A stretch of DNA of 28,528 nt from a virus. The stretch spans positions 1-28,528 of the IMG/VR virus record IMGVR_UViG_3300043429_000647, one strand, 5' to 3'. The notes beneath the pieces are model-generated. The model did no database searches. It was not told where the DNA came from and saw nothing but the letters and a program-made list of their open reading frames with translations. Made by a program: the position numbers and the translations under genes. Of this stretch, positions 18,771 to 26,574 are shown in pieces; the first letter of the stretch is position 1, and each line of letters opens with the position of its first letter.

Positions 18771-19004
18771 ATGAAACCCCAACACTACACACTCCCCGAA
18801 GGATGGCTGATGCTCAACCGCTGCGCCGCCCCGACCGCCAGTGGGCAGATTGACCTCGTTTTGACGTTTGATTTTGCCACCGGGATTAAGCACCTTGATG
18901 AGGTGCGAGACGGCAAGCAGTCAACAATCCAGAGCGGCGAGCCAGCTCAAGCGACCTACGACAGCATAGTTGCCAAAATGCCAGGCGTGGTTGTGTTTGC
19001 GTAA
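18771..19004 (+). CDS. Small hypothetical protein, moron-like position
   Basis: A 77-residue protein, MKPQHYTLPEGWLMLNRCAA, then GQIDLVLTFDFATGIKHLDE and AKMPGVVVFA. It appears soluble with a beta-rich centre. It sits alone between terminase and portal, a place normally without a gap, has a shared 14-bp element upstream and a strong terminator 27 bp downstream. A single gene with its own signals inside a late module is the layout of a moron. Start ATG 18771; an in-frame extension to 18732 covers the gap and is less likely. Function unknown. Confidence 0.65.
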   Translation: MKPQHYTLPEGWLMLNRCAAPTASGQIDLVLTFDFATGIKHLDEVRDGKQSTIQSGEPAQATYDSIVAKMPGVVVFA

Positions 19005-19030
19005 CCACTGCCGTCACCAACCTCCGACCA

Positions 19031-19056
19031 ACCCCACCCGAAAAGGTGGGGTTTTT
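19031..19056 (+). terminator. Intrinsic terminator, hairpin 1 of 4
   Basis: ACCCCACC (19031-19038) pairs perfectly with GGTGGGGT (19045-19052) around a CGAAAA loop and is followed by TTTTC. It is a textbook rho-independent terminator for the 18771 gene. TTGACA starts 7 bp further on (19063). Confidence 0.9.
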
Positions 19057-19128
19057 CGTGTCTTGACATCGGGGCGCGGCGCGGTATCGGCGCGAAGATG
19101 CGCAGCGGGGCTCAGCCTCCGTCATCGG

Positions 19129-19161
19129 CCCCAGTCTGGAAATCTCCGGGCTGGGGTTTTT
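19129..19161 (+). terminator. Terminator-like hairpin 2 of 4
   Basis: CCCCAGTCTGG (19129-19139) pairs with CCGGGCTGGGG (19146-19156), eleven pairs with two G-U, loop AAATCT, then TTTTT (19157-19161). The 72 bp between hairpins 1 and 2 hold no clear gene. Confidence 0.8.
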
Positions 19162-19217
19162 GCTTGCGGCGGACGACTGCGGTGGCAGGGTCCGTCATGT
19201 CCCCGCCTAACAACCAA

Positions 19218-19247
19218 CCGTCACCTCTCCGGGGGTGGCGGTTTTTT
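19218..19247 (+). terminator. Terminator-like hairpin 3 of 4
   Basis: CCGTCACC (19218-19225) pairs with GGTGGCGG (19234-19241) with one G-U, loop TCTCCGGG, then six T (19242-19247). TTGACG follows 2 bp later (19250). Confidence 0.85.
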
Positions 19248-19322
19248 GTTGACGCCGCGCCTTGCCTGCGCTACCTGCTGGCACTGCCTGAGTGGGCGGT
19301 GTGTATTGTGAGTTCATGCGAG

Positions 19323-19356
19323 CGGCCCGGATTAACCCTCCGGGCCGTTTCGTTTT
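19323..19356 (+). terminator. Terminator-like hairpin 4 of 4
   Basis: CGGCCCGG (19323-19330) pairs perfectly with CCGGGCCG (19340-19347), loop ATTAACCCT, then TTTCGTTTT. TTGACA follows at 19362-19367, just ahead of the portal start. The whole 19005-19396 stretch (392 bp) holds only these four hairpins and TTGACA-like hexamers; I see no convincing gene in it. Confidence 0.8.
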
Positions 19357-19396
19357 CCCGCTTGACAAAAGACGCCAACAATATTTGCGGGCGTCA

Positions 19397-20806
19397 GTGC
19401 CTAGCAAACTCCGGACCCGCTCAAAACTTGCGCAGGGGATCACCGTGCCCGCGGACAACGATGGCGGATGGGCTGGCTCCGGGTATGTGGATGTGGTCGA
19501 GCGGCTGATTCAGCCGCAAACCGCCGAAAGCATCCTGCGCGGGGCATGGGGCGGGGACATGAGTCAGCAGTTCAACCTGTTCATGAGCATGATGGACACG
19601 TGGGCGCGGCTCGCGGACAACATGCGGACGGTCGAAAACGCCCTAACAGGTGCGCCGTTTGACGTCCAGCCCGCGACCGATGAGGAAGGCAACGCCTCAG
19701 ACATCGCCAAGGAAAAGGCGGAGTTAGTCAAAGAGGCGCTTAAAGGCATGCGCCCCAATGCAGCAAAGCGCGAACTCGGTCGCGATGGTGTGCTGAAAGC
19801 GCTCGCTCGCGGATCCGTCACCGGGCACGCCGTGCTGGAAATCCTCTGGCATCGGCGCGAGGTTGGCGGACAAGCTGCTATCTTGCCCCGTTGCTGCGTC
19901 AATGTTGGACCTCGGTGGTACGGCTACCCTAACAACACCGGACCGCTTCAGTTTCGCAATCAACAGGCGACGTGGGAAGACTTCCCGCCTAACAAATTCT
20001 TGGTGCATGTGGTGCCTGCCACAGATGCGCACCCTAGCCAAGCCGGACGCATTCGCACGCTGGTCAAATACTGGAGTTACACCACGTCAGCGTGGCAGTG
20101 GCTCCTCCAGTATACCCAGCGTTTCGGCATGCCGTTCCGTTGGGCTACCTATCGCAAAGAGTCTAGCCAGGTGCGGACCGCATTGGGGCAGATGATGCAG
20201 AATATCGGAGCTTCGGGATGGGGCGTGTTTCCGGAAGGGACGAAGCTCGAGCTCCACGAATCCGGTGCGAACGCCAAGGACCTGCCTCAATCCTACGTCA
20301 TCAGCGAAGCGGACAAGGCTTGCGATCTTGTTATCAGGGGCGAGACCGCGAGCAGTGGCACCGATGGCAATCAGGGGCTTGGCAATACTGGCGAGGTTTA
20401 CGCAGGCGTTAGGCGTGAGGCGATGCAGGGTTACTGCAACGACGCAGCAACCACACTGCAAAGCCTAGCCGAAATGGTCATCCGTCTGAACTACGGTGAG
20501 ACATCGGAGATGCCCACGGTCGTCTGTGAGATCCCATCCCCGCAGGATGCTGTGGCGCTGGCGCAACGAGACGAAATCCTTGCCAGAATGGGGCTTGCAA
20601 TCCCTGACCAATTCCTCCGCGAGCGTCACGATGTACCCGCTCCGACAGAGGGAGAAGCTACCGTTAGCGCCCCCAAGCCGCAGACGCTGACGGCAGCGAA
20701 GGCTCCAGCCGATAGCAAGCTAGAAGGCGTCATCGAGCGGCTGTTAGTCGCCGGAATCCTTGGCGGGAATGCAATCTGGGAAGAGCAAATGAAGGAGGCA
20801 GAATGA
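19397..20806 (+). CDS. Portal protein (DUF935, Mu gp29-like)
   Basis: About 469 residues. The start region reads (M)PSKLRTRSKLAQGITVPADN. The core has SQQFNLFMSMMDTWARLADN, APFDVQPA, VTGHAVLEILWHRREVGGQA, a WLLQYTQRFGMPFRWATY block and ADKACDLVIRGETASSGTDG, as in DUF935 portals. The dodecameric portal ring is the DNA gate of the head. The frame is open from 19292 (GTG) and ATG 19316, but these lie in or before hairpin 4; GTG 19397 is preferred because SKLRTR-type starts are usual in the family. TTG 19385 and GTG 19445 are alternatives. Confidence 0.85.
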   Translation: MPSKLRTRSKLAQGITVPADNDGGWAGSGYVDVVERLIQPQTAESILRGAWGGDMSQQFNLFMSMMDTWARLADNMRTVENALTGAPFDVQPATDEEGNASDIAKEKAELVKEALKGMRPNAAKRELGRDGVLKALARGSVTGHAVLEILWHRREVGGQAAILPRCCVNVGPRWYGYPNNTGPLQFRNQQATWEDFPPNKFLVHVVPATDAHPSQAGRIRTLVKYWSYTTSAWQWLLQYTQRFGMPFRWATYRKESSQVRTALGQMMQNIGASGWGVFPEGTKLELHESGANAKDLPQSYVISEADKACDLVIRGETASSGTDGNQGLGNTGEVYAGVRREAMQGYCNDAATTLQSLAEMVIRLNYGETSEMPTVVCEIPSPQDAVALAQRDEILARMGLAIPDQFLRERHDVPAPTEGEATVSAPKPQTLTAAKAPADSKLEGVIERLLVAGILGGNAIWEEQMKEAE

Positions 20807-21876
20807 AACACGAACTCGTCGCGGCGTTTGCCACTAACGAAATCAACGGAACCGCTCCGGACTGGATCATGTTTGCCCCGGCTGGAAAGCAGAGCATCCA
20901 AGCCAAGCTCGATGGCAAGCCTTCCCGGCTCACCATCACCGTAGACGCCGAGGGAGCCGCGGCACTGCAACGAGACCTTGAAGCGCGGAAGACCGAAGGG
21001 GGGCCGCAGCCGTTTTTTGATCTGCACCACGACGCACGCGAAGCGGCAGCGTATCCACAGGAATTTGAGTGGCGCGAAGGCTCCGGCATCTGGGCACGAG
21101 TCATCTGGACCCCAATGGGACTGGAGGCAACCAAGTGCGACCCTAGCAATGGAATCCTCCCGTCTGTCCGCTACTTCTCGCCCCGCTGCGCAGTCGTCCG
21201 CGGCCGCATTGTCGGGCTTCTTGATTCCTCCTCAGGCAATGCCGCGGGCGGACTTGTTAGCGACCCCGCCTTTGAAAAGATCGCGCCGCTCGTTGCGGCA
21301 AAACAACCAACCCCAACGAATACAATGGATAAAAAGCGACTGATGAAAGCCCTCGGCAAAGCCGAAGACGCCGAGATGGAAGACGAAGACCTCATGCTTG
21401 AGCTGGAGGCCGCTTGTGCCAGCCACATGAAAGGCAAGGACATGGAGGCAGGCATGGCGAAGAAGGTCGAGGAAATCACCGCATCGAAAGCGGTGGTTGA
21501 CTCCGAAGTTGCCAGCCTCAAGACGGAACTGGAAGCCGCCCGTGCCGAGATTGGCAAGGTGCGAGAAGCTGCTGCTGACGGCTTCGTGGCTGAGCTTGTC
21601 GCCTCTGGCAAGATCCCGCCGAAAGCTGCTGGCATCCACAAGCTCTATCGGACGCAGTACCTTACCGACTCCGCCGCCGCACTGGAAGCTGCAAAGGAAT
21701 TGACCACCGCTCATGCGCCGGACGGAAAGCGCATCACGGATGACAACAAAGGCAATCCCGAACCCGGCAACGCTCCGCTCGCTGACCGCATTTATGCCAA
21801 GGCCCACGAACTCGCCGCCTCAAAATCTATCTCATGGCCTGAAGCCGTTGAGATGGCTCGCACAACCCTGAAGTAA
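20803..21876 (+). CDS. Head maturation protease with C-terminal scaffold domain (Mu I-like)
   Basis: A 357-residue protein. Residues 1-165 are the protease part, beginning MKHELVAAFATNEINGTAPDW, with FFDLHHDAREAAAYP, WTPMGLEA, GILPSVRYFSP and a GNAAGGLVSDPAF stretch, as in Mu I-type phage proteases. Residues 174-357 are scaffold-like: Met, Ala, Glu and Lys-rich coiled coil (KVEEITASKAVVDSEVASLK...) and a short C-terminal domain. It would act as the internal core of the prohead, then cleave itself and others. The start overlaps the portal stop (ATGA) with AAGGAGG upstream. Confidence 0.85.
   Translation: MKHELVAAFATNEINGTAPDWIMFAPAGKQSIQAKLDGKPSRLTITVDAEGAAALQRDLEARKTEGGPQPFFDLHHDAREAAAYPQEFEWREGSGIWARVIWTPMGLEATKCDPSNGILPSVRYFSPRCAVVRGRIVGLLDSSSGNAAGGLVSDPAFEKIAPLVAAKQPTPTNTMDKKRLMKALGKAEDAEMEDEDLMLELEAACASHMKGKDMEAGMAKKVEEITASKAVVDSEVASLKTELEAARAEIGKVREAAADGFVAELVASGKIPPKAAGIHKLYRTQYLTDSAAALEAAKELTTAHAPDGKRITDDNKGNPEPGNAPLADRIYAKAHELAASKSISWPEAVEMARTTLK
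21325..21876 (+). CDS. Nested scaffold protein (internal in-frame start)
   Basis: ATG 21325, codon 175 of the protease, begins MDKKRLMKALGKAEDAEMED and would yield a 183-residue scaffold. The 24 bases before it (AACCAACCCCAACGAATACA included) look like the A/C-rich leaders before independent genes here, and encode the low-complexity linker KQPTPTNT. Lambda C/Nu3 and Mu I/Z use the same nested arrangement. Both full-length and short products are expected. Confidence 0.65.
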   Translation: MDKKRLMKALGKAEDAEMEDEDLMLELEAACASHMKGKDMEAGMAKKVEEITASKAVVDSEVASLKTELEAARAEIGKVREAAADGFVAELVASGKIPPKAAGIHKLYRTQYLTDSAAALEAAKELTTAHAPDGKRITDDNKGNPEPGNAPLADRIYAKAHELAASKSISWPEAVEMARTTLK

Positions 21877-21904
21877 GACAACCCCAACCTAACACAACAA
21901 AACT

Positions 21905-22264
21905 ATGGCTCTTGCCACACAAAACGTTCCTGAGGGGGAAGTCGTGATGACCGCATCTGGTGCGATCTCCGACGGCCAACTCGTCTATGCAACCACCACC
22001 GCCCGCACGGTCGCCCGTTCGACGGCATCCACTACCCGCAGCATCGGCATTGCTCAGAGTGATGCAGCCAGCGGCGAACAAGTGAGCATCCGGCTTTTTA
22101 AGCCAATGGCTCGCGTAAAAATCGCCACCAGCATCAACCCCGGCGTTGAACTGCAAGCCTCCGCCACCGCTGGAGTCGCCGCCGCGTTCACCACTGGCGA
22201 CAAAATCGGAGTCACTGCTGAAGCTGGCGCATCCGGCGACGCAATCCTGTTTTACGTCTACTAA
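21905..22264 (+). CDS. Capsid cement/decoration-type protein (DUF2190-like)
   Basis: A 119-residue, Ala/Thr/Gly/Val-rich beta protein starting MALATQNVPEGEVVMTASGA. Repeated short strands (ISDGQLVYATTTARTVARST, VKIATSINPGVELQASATAG, GDKIGVTAEAGASGDAILF) resemble DUF2190-type cement proteins, which trimerise on the capsid surface. Position directly between the scaffold and capsid genes supports this. The start follows AACCTAACACAACAAAACT, with no Shine-Dalgarno sequence. Confidence 0.75.
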   Translation: MALATQNVPEGEVVMTASGAISDGQLVYATTTARTVARSTASTTRSIGIAQSDAASGEQVSIRLFKPMARVKIATSINPGVELQASATAGVAAAFTTGDKIGVTAEAGASGDAILFYVY

Positions 22265-22302
22265 GCAGGAAACCAAACAACTAACAGAAAGGCCCTAACA
22301 AC

Positions 22303-23262
22303 ATGGCTACACGTCTTCAATCCGTTGCCTCTACTGAGGCAATGCGCAATTACGCCGTCGGATTCTACTCCGATTCGGCCCGCACTCAGGCGCAAATCGA
22401 CGCCGAGTTCCTCACTGGTCCGGGAATCGCGGTTTCCTCCGACTTTGAGTTCCAGATCTTTGCTCCTGGAGACTCAATCACGATTCCGAACTCCCTGACC
22501 AGCATCAACAACCCGGTCGGCACTCGCGTGACCTACGGCGGCACCAAGGTGCCTGCCCAGCTTGACCAGCACCGGGTCACGTCGGAACCGTTCTACGTCG
22601 GTCCCCGCATCAGCGACACCGACCTGCTTATGAAGCTGGAAGACAACGCGCGAAGCACGATGATGGGCCTGATCCGCGGGCGCATTGACCGAATCTTCTC
22701 CGCTGCGCTGACTGCCGCCGGGGCCGCGACGAACATCAACGTTGCCAGCACCAGCACGAACGCCGTTGACATCGTGCAGCAGGTTCTTGAGACCGTGGAA
22801 CTGAACTCTCAGGGTGCCGGGCAGCTTCGCATCCTGTTCGGTTCTTCCGCGTTTCGCAAGTTCTGCAATCACGTCAGCGTCCAAAACCGCGTGAACGGTG
22901 GCGCAACCCGTCAAAACCCTGCCACTGTCACGGAGCAGCAAGTTGCAGACCTTCTCGGAGGAAACGTTGAGGTTCGTCGCTCGCGGGCAATCAAGAACGG
23001 TGCGCAGATCGGGCAGACGCCAGCCGCGGCGTTCACGCTCGCCGACAGCATCCTCGTGGCTGCGGTTTCCAGCATCCCTAGCACCAGCGACCCGTCAGCA
23101 ATCAAGCTGTTCGTTGGGCGTGGCGACAACGACTTCCAGCCGAAGTACCGTCTCGCCTATGCGAATGATTCGGACTTTGAGGAGGCTACTTGGGGTTGGG
23201 CTGAAAAGATCGTTGCCACAAACTCGGCGGCGGTGAAGCGGCTTGACATCACCATCAGCTAA
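22303..23262 (+). CDS. Major capsid protein
   Basis: A 319-residue protein, MATRLQSVASTEAMRNYAVG..., SDFEFQIFAPGDSITIPNSL, a helical spine (RISDTDLLMKLEDNARSTMM), then VQQVLETVELNSQGAGQLRI and an Arg/Ala-rich end (RYRLAYANDSDFEEATWGWA in part). Size, position after scaffold and cement genes, and the mix of beta hinge and long helix fit an HK97-fold capsid protein; the fold is inferred. AGAAAGG plus CCCTAACAAC precede the start. A strong GC hairpin follows the stop. Confidence 0.85.
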   Translation: MATRLQSVASTEAMRNYAVGFYSDSARTQAQIDAEFLTGPGIAVSSDFEFQIFAPGDSITIPNSLTSINNPVGTRVTYGGTKVPAQLDQHRVTSEPFYVGPRISDTDLLMKLEDNARSTMMGLIRGRIDRIFSAALTAAGAATNINVASTSTNAVDIVQQVLETVELNSQGAGQLRILFGSSAFRKFCNHVSVQNRVNGGATRQNPATVTEQQVADLLGGNVEVRRSRAIKNGAQIGQTPAAAFTLADSILVAAVSSIPSTSDPSAIKLFVGRGDNDFQPKYRLAYANDSDFEEATWGWAEKIVATNSAAVKRLDITIS

Positions 23263-23282
23263 CCAATTCGGCTCGGGACATA

Positions 23283-23320
23283 GGGCGGCGGGGGCTTTCT
23301 CGGTTTCTCCCCCGCCGCCC
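23283..23320 (+). terminator. Very stable hairpin after the capsid gene, no T-run
   Basis: GGGCGGCGGGGG (23283-23294) pairs perfectly with CCCCCGCCGCCC (23309-23320), twelve G-C pairs around a 14-base loop. No T tract follows, so it is not a classical terminator. It lies 20 bp after the capsid stop and 16 bp before the next ATG. It may protect the 3' end of capsid mRNA or slow polymerase so that downstream genes are expressed less. Confidence 0.7.
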
Positions 23321-23336
23321 ACTCCTGACTAACAAA

Positions 23337-23780
23337 ATGGCTTGGAACTACCTAACGGATAAGGACGCCGCCTCACTTTTTGCTGATTGGGAGTGGCAGG
23401 CTATCAGCGCCACCGCTCGCGATTCGGGCGCTGGCGACGTCGTCCAGAAGTCCATTGACCGGACCGTTTCCCGCGTCCGGGCATACGTTAGGTCATGCGA
23501 CAGAAACCAGTTAGGCCCAGCCGGGACAATCCCTGACGAAATCCATTCGGCGGCATTGGCCCTGCTGATGGAAGACCTTGCGACCAACCTTCCGGCTTCC
23601 GGGGTCACACTGGACGACGGCAGGCAACGGCGCATTTCAGAGGCAAAGGCGGAGTTGCAGATGATCGCCAGTTGCAAACTGGACATTGAGCAGCCGACCA
23701 CGCCCGCAGCTAATTCCCCGGCCCCGGATGAAGGGCAATATGGGGGAAATGATTACTACTCTTTCGATTCTATCCGCTAA
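23337..23780 (+). CDS. Head completion protein (DUF1320, Mu gp36-like)
   Basis: A 147-residue, mainly helical protein. It starts MAWNYLTDKDAASLFADWEW and has IDRTVSRVRAYVRSCDRNQL, IPDEIHSAALALLMEDLATN and an end rich in Pro, Tyr and Gly. This is the size and helix pattern of DUF1320 proteins that follow the capsid gene in Mu-type phages and form the connector below the portal. The start ATG 23337 follows ACTAACAAA. It ends at TAA 23778-23780, directly before the fibre ATG (23781). Confidence 0.75.
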   Translation: MAWNYLTDKDAASLFADWEWQAISATARDSGAGDVVQKSIDRTVSRVRAYVRSCDRNQLGPAGTIPDEIHSAALALLMEDLATNLPASGVTLDDGRQRRISEAKAELQMIASCKLDIEQPTTPAANSPAPDEGQYGGNDYYSFDSIR

Positions 23781-25913
23781 ATGGACGCCCGCCGAATCTC
23801 CGTTTCCCTGCGCCGTGACCCGCGAGAAATCGCGGAGCGGCACAGCCAAGCCAACCCGCTAACGCTTTTCTGCGAACTTGCTAGGGGCGAGGAAGTCACG
23901 GAAACGCTGGCGCTCTACGCGGAGTTGCACACCTCAAGAACGCCTGCGTCCTCACCCGTTGCGACCGCTGGACCCGTTGCCATGACGACGGCTTCCGTGG
24001 GTCCGTGGGAACTGGACTTCAGCGCCGCGCAAATGAATCAGACGGTCCTGCCCGGTGAGGACAAGGAGTATTGGCTGGTAGTCTACGCGACCGGAGCCAG
24101 TGACCTGCTGCTTACGCTGGGGACTATCCGGCTTACGCTGGCCTACGATAACATCAGCCAAGTCACTCCCGCACCGCCCGAGCCTGCGCTGATTTTCGCG
24201 TTTCGTACAATTGCCGTTGCTGGCCAAAGCTCAATCGTTGCCGACTCGTCCGCGGACACCCTGACGATAGCTGCTGGCGACGGCATCATCCTAACAACCA
24301 ATCCGGGGACCGATACCCTGACAATTTCGTCCAACGCTTCCGGAAGCGGCGACGTGGTCGGACCAGCAAGCGCCACCGACGACGCACTTGCTAGGTTCAA
24401 TGGCACGACTGGCAAGCTCATTCAGAGCAGTACGGCGACCCTGACAGATGCGGGATTGCTGACTGTTTCTGATGCCAGCGTTACGGGCACCCTAACGGCT
24501 CCACACATCCATGGGAATCTTGCGGGCGCAGTTTATTCCCATGTCCGCAACGAGTCTGGCGGAACTCTCACAAAAGGCACACCTGTCTATATCGTAGGCT
24601 ACTCAGTTGGTCAATCGCGCCCGCTTATCGCCGCTGCCAACGCTGCGAGCGCTGCCACAATGCCAGCAATCGGCATCCTTGATGAGGATCTTGCCAATAA
24701 TGCCAGCGGGCACTGCGTCATCATCGGCACCATTGAAAACTTCAACACGGCAGCGTATTCCGTCAACGCTCCGCTTTACGTTGCCAGTGGAGGCGGGCTA
24801 ACTGCCACCGCTCCGTCGCTGCGTGCGCAATCGGTCGCCATCGTCGAGCGAGTCAACGCCAACAACGGAGCCATTATCGTGACTGCGGCGGATGTGTCAG
24901 GAAGCATGGCCCAGCAGTCATCCGCTTCCGTCAACATCACAGGCGGCACCATCACGGGAATCACTGATCTGGCTATCGCAGACGGCGGCACCGGAGCCAG
25001 CGACGCAGCGGGCGCGCGAACAAATTTGCAGGTGCCAAGCATCACCGATCTGGACAATCAGAGGGTCGATATTCAGACCTTCGGCGGGCCGTCATCCAGT
25101 GGGAACTTTACGTGGACAAAGCCCGCAGGCGCGAAACTTGTGATGGTGCGCCTGATCGGAGGCGGAGGAGGCGGCGCATCGGGAGCCTGCAATGCCACGA
25201 CCGCCGCCCGATCTGGCGGCGGCGGCGGAAGCGGCGGGCATAACTCGATGATCATCGTTTCCGCAGCCGACCTTGGCAGCACTGTTGCCATTGCGGTAGG
25301 CGCTGGCGGGTCCGGCGGCGCTGGGTCAGCCACGACAGGCGGCGGACTGGCAAATGGATCATTAGGTGATCATTCCACTTTTGGTAACTTCCGTTCAGCT
25401 CGCGGGAACGGGGCAAATGGGGCGACTGGCGGGACCGCCTTGGCTACCCACCTGTTTAACCTGTTAACAGTCCAGACTGGATCTGGTGGGGCCGGATCAA
25501 CAGGGACAGGAGGCGCGGGCACTGCGCAGCAGGGTGGATTGTTTCTGCCATGCGGTGGAGGTGGTGGCGGCGGTGCCGCAGCAAACTCAACCACGTCGGC
25601 GGCTGGCGGCGCTGGAGGGGGGCGGTCTGGGACAACTCTCGCCGTCGCCTACACGGCAGCGCTTGCAGGCGGTGCTGGCGGAACAACCGCAGGAGTGGCG
25701 GCCGAGTCCGGACAATCCCAAGACATCAGCCAAGCTGTCGGAACTGCTGGCGGAGGCGGGTTTTACATCTCCGGACAAAACGGTGGCAGCGGCGGAAATG
25801 GCGGATGGCCAGGAGGCGCGGGAGGTGGCGGCGGAGCGGCTGACGCCGGGTTTGCATCGGGCTCCGGAGGTAGCGGAGCAAACGGCATGGTGCAGGTAAT
25901 TACGTTCTACTAA
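23781..25913 (+). CDS. Tail fibre / adhesin with glycine-rich C-terminus
   Basis: A 710-residue protein. Residues 1-125 are a globular, probably virion-attaching domain (MDARRISVSLRRDPREIAER..., GEDKEYWLVVYATGASDLLL). Residues 135-425 are beta-rich Ser/Thr/Ala/Gly repeats of fibre type (DTLTIAAGDGI..., FNGTTGKLIQSSTATLTDAG, AIADGGTGASDAAGARTNL). Residues 440-710 contain many GGGGG and GGAGG blocks (LIGGGGGGASG, GGAGGGRSG, GGAGGGGGAADAG), like phage adhesins with polyglycine-II cores that bind outer-membrane proteins. It presumably decides host range. Its place between head and tail-tube genes is unusual for a fibre. Confidence 0.8.
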   Translation: MDARRISVSLRRDPREIAERHSQANPLTLFCELARGEEVTETLALYAELHTSRTPASSPVATAGPVAMTTASVGPWELDFSAAQMNQTVLPGEDKEYWLVVYATGASDLLLTLGTIRLTLAYDNISQVTPAPPEPALIFAFRTIAVAGQSSIVADSSADTLTIAAGDGIILTTNPGTDTLTISSNASGSGDVVGPASATDDALARFNGTTGKLIQSSTATLTDAGLLTVSDASVTGTLTAPHIHGNLAGAVYSHVRNESGGTLTKGTPVYIVGYSVGQSRPLIAAANAASAATMPAIGILDEDLANNASGHCVIIGTIENFNTAAYSVNAPLYVASGGGLTATAPSLRAQSVAIVERVNANNGAIIVTAADVSGSMAQQSSASVNITGGTITGITDLAIADGGTGASDAAGARTNLQVPSITDLDNQRVDIQTFGGPSSSGNFTWTKPAGAKLVMVRLIGGGGGGASGACNATTAARSGGGGGSGGHNSMIIVSAADLGSTVAIAVGAGGSGGAGSATTGGGLANGSLGDHSTFGNFRSARGNGANGATGGTALATHLFNLLTVQTGSGGAGSTGTGGAGTAQQGGLFLPCGGGGGGGAAANSTTSAAGGAGGGRSGTTLAVAYTAALAGGAGGTTAGVAAESGQSQDISQAVGTAGGGGFYISGQNGGSGGNGGWPGGAGGGGGAADAGFASGSGGSGANGMVQVITFY

Positions 25914-25914
25914 C

Positions 25915-26298
25915 ATGGCAATTATATCACCCATTCAACTCGTAAACGCACAAATCCTTGATGCTACAACGCAGACGCAGCGACTTCTAAAAGTAGCTGC
26001 AGCCCAAGGGAATGCAATGGTTTCCGTGCTTCTGTCGCTGCAAAACGACGGCCTAACGGAATGGCTTAACAGCAAACCGATGGACGAGATTTCGGCTCTG
26101 TTTGCCGACCACCTCGCAGTTGGGAATTCCATAAACTCCGCCATGTCCACCATCGGGGCGCAACTCATCGCATCGGGAACGGTCGTTCCGTATGATCCCG
26201 TCGATGTACGGTCTTTTCAAGACAAGCTCGCCGCGCAGGGGCGGCAAATCCAGATCATCGACGGAGCCTTTGTTGTGTCCGTGCTTCCGGCATCCTAG
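25915..26298 (+). CDS. Hypothetical protein after the fibre gene
   Basis: A 127-residue protein, MAIISPIQLVNAQILDATTQ..., with VAAAQGNAMVSVLLSLQNDG, ADHLAVGNSINSAMSTIGAQ and ending GAFVVSVLPAS. It looks alpha-helical with a polar C-terminal part. The start ATG 25915 lies one base behind the fibre stop (TAACATG). Possibly a fibre chaperone or a head-tail protein; no family is recognised, so this is position-based only. Confidence 0.65.
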   Translation: MAIISPIQLVNAQILDATTQTQRLLKVAAAQGNAMVSVLLSLQNDGLTEWLNSKPMDEISALFADHLAVGNSINSAMSTIGAQLIASGTVVPYDPVDVRSFQDKLAAQGRQIQIIDGAFVVSVLPAS

Positions 26299-26337
26299 CC
26301 GCTTGAAATCCATGACTTCCGCGCCCATGGCGCATCA

Positions 26338-26571
26338 ATGTTCGTAACCCTAGCACAATCGCCAATCGTGACTGACATCACCATGATTTTTGACAAGCTC
26401 GGAACTCCGGGCCTGCTTATCGGAGCCGTTTACTATATCACCCGCGAAGTGAAGAACCTTTACGACGGACGTATTAAAGCACTGGAAGCTGCCAGCATCG
26501 AGTGCGAGAAAGACCGCATCGCGCTCCGGCAGTTGATCATCAGCAAGCTGAGTAACGAGGACCAAGCCTAA
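26338..26571 (+). CDS. Small membrane protein, holin-like size
   Basis: A 77-residue protein. DKLGTPGLLIGAVYYITREV (residues 19-38) holds one short transmembrane helix; residues 39-77 are a charged helix (NLYDGRIKALEAASIECEKD...). This resembles small phage membrane proteins with one helix and a coiled tail, and a holin role is possible though the endolysin lies 12 kb upstream. It could also be a tail-region membrane factor. ATG 26338 is taken as the start; ATG 26383 is an alternative. Confidence 0.6.
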   Translation: MFVTLAQSPIVTDITMIFDKLGTPGLLIGAVYYITREVKNLYDGRIKALEAASIECEKDRIALRQLIISKLSNEDQA

Positions 26572-26574
26572 CGC

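Noticed and set aside
19292-19396. Portal start at GTG 19292 or ATG 19316
   Set aside because: Both lie before or within a perfect terminator hairpin, and the extra residues do not look like a portal N-terminus.
2807-19815. Apparent excess of GGATCC sites
   Set aside because: About twofold over composition by rough count, too weak to call without a proper model.
25073-25934. Minus-strand Pro-rich and plus-strand Arg-rich frames over the fibre gene
   Set aside because: Produced by GGC/GGA glycine codons read in other frames; the fibre frame is continuous and has fibre-type composition.
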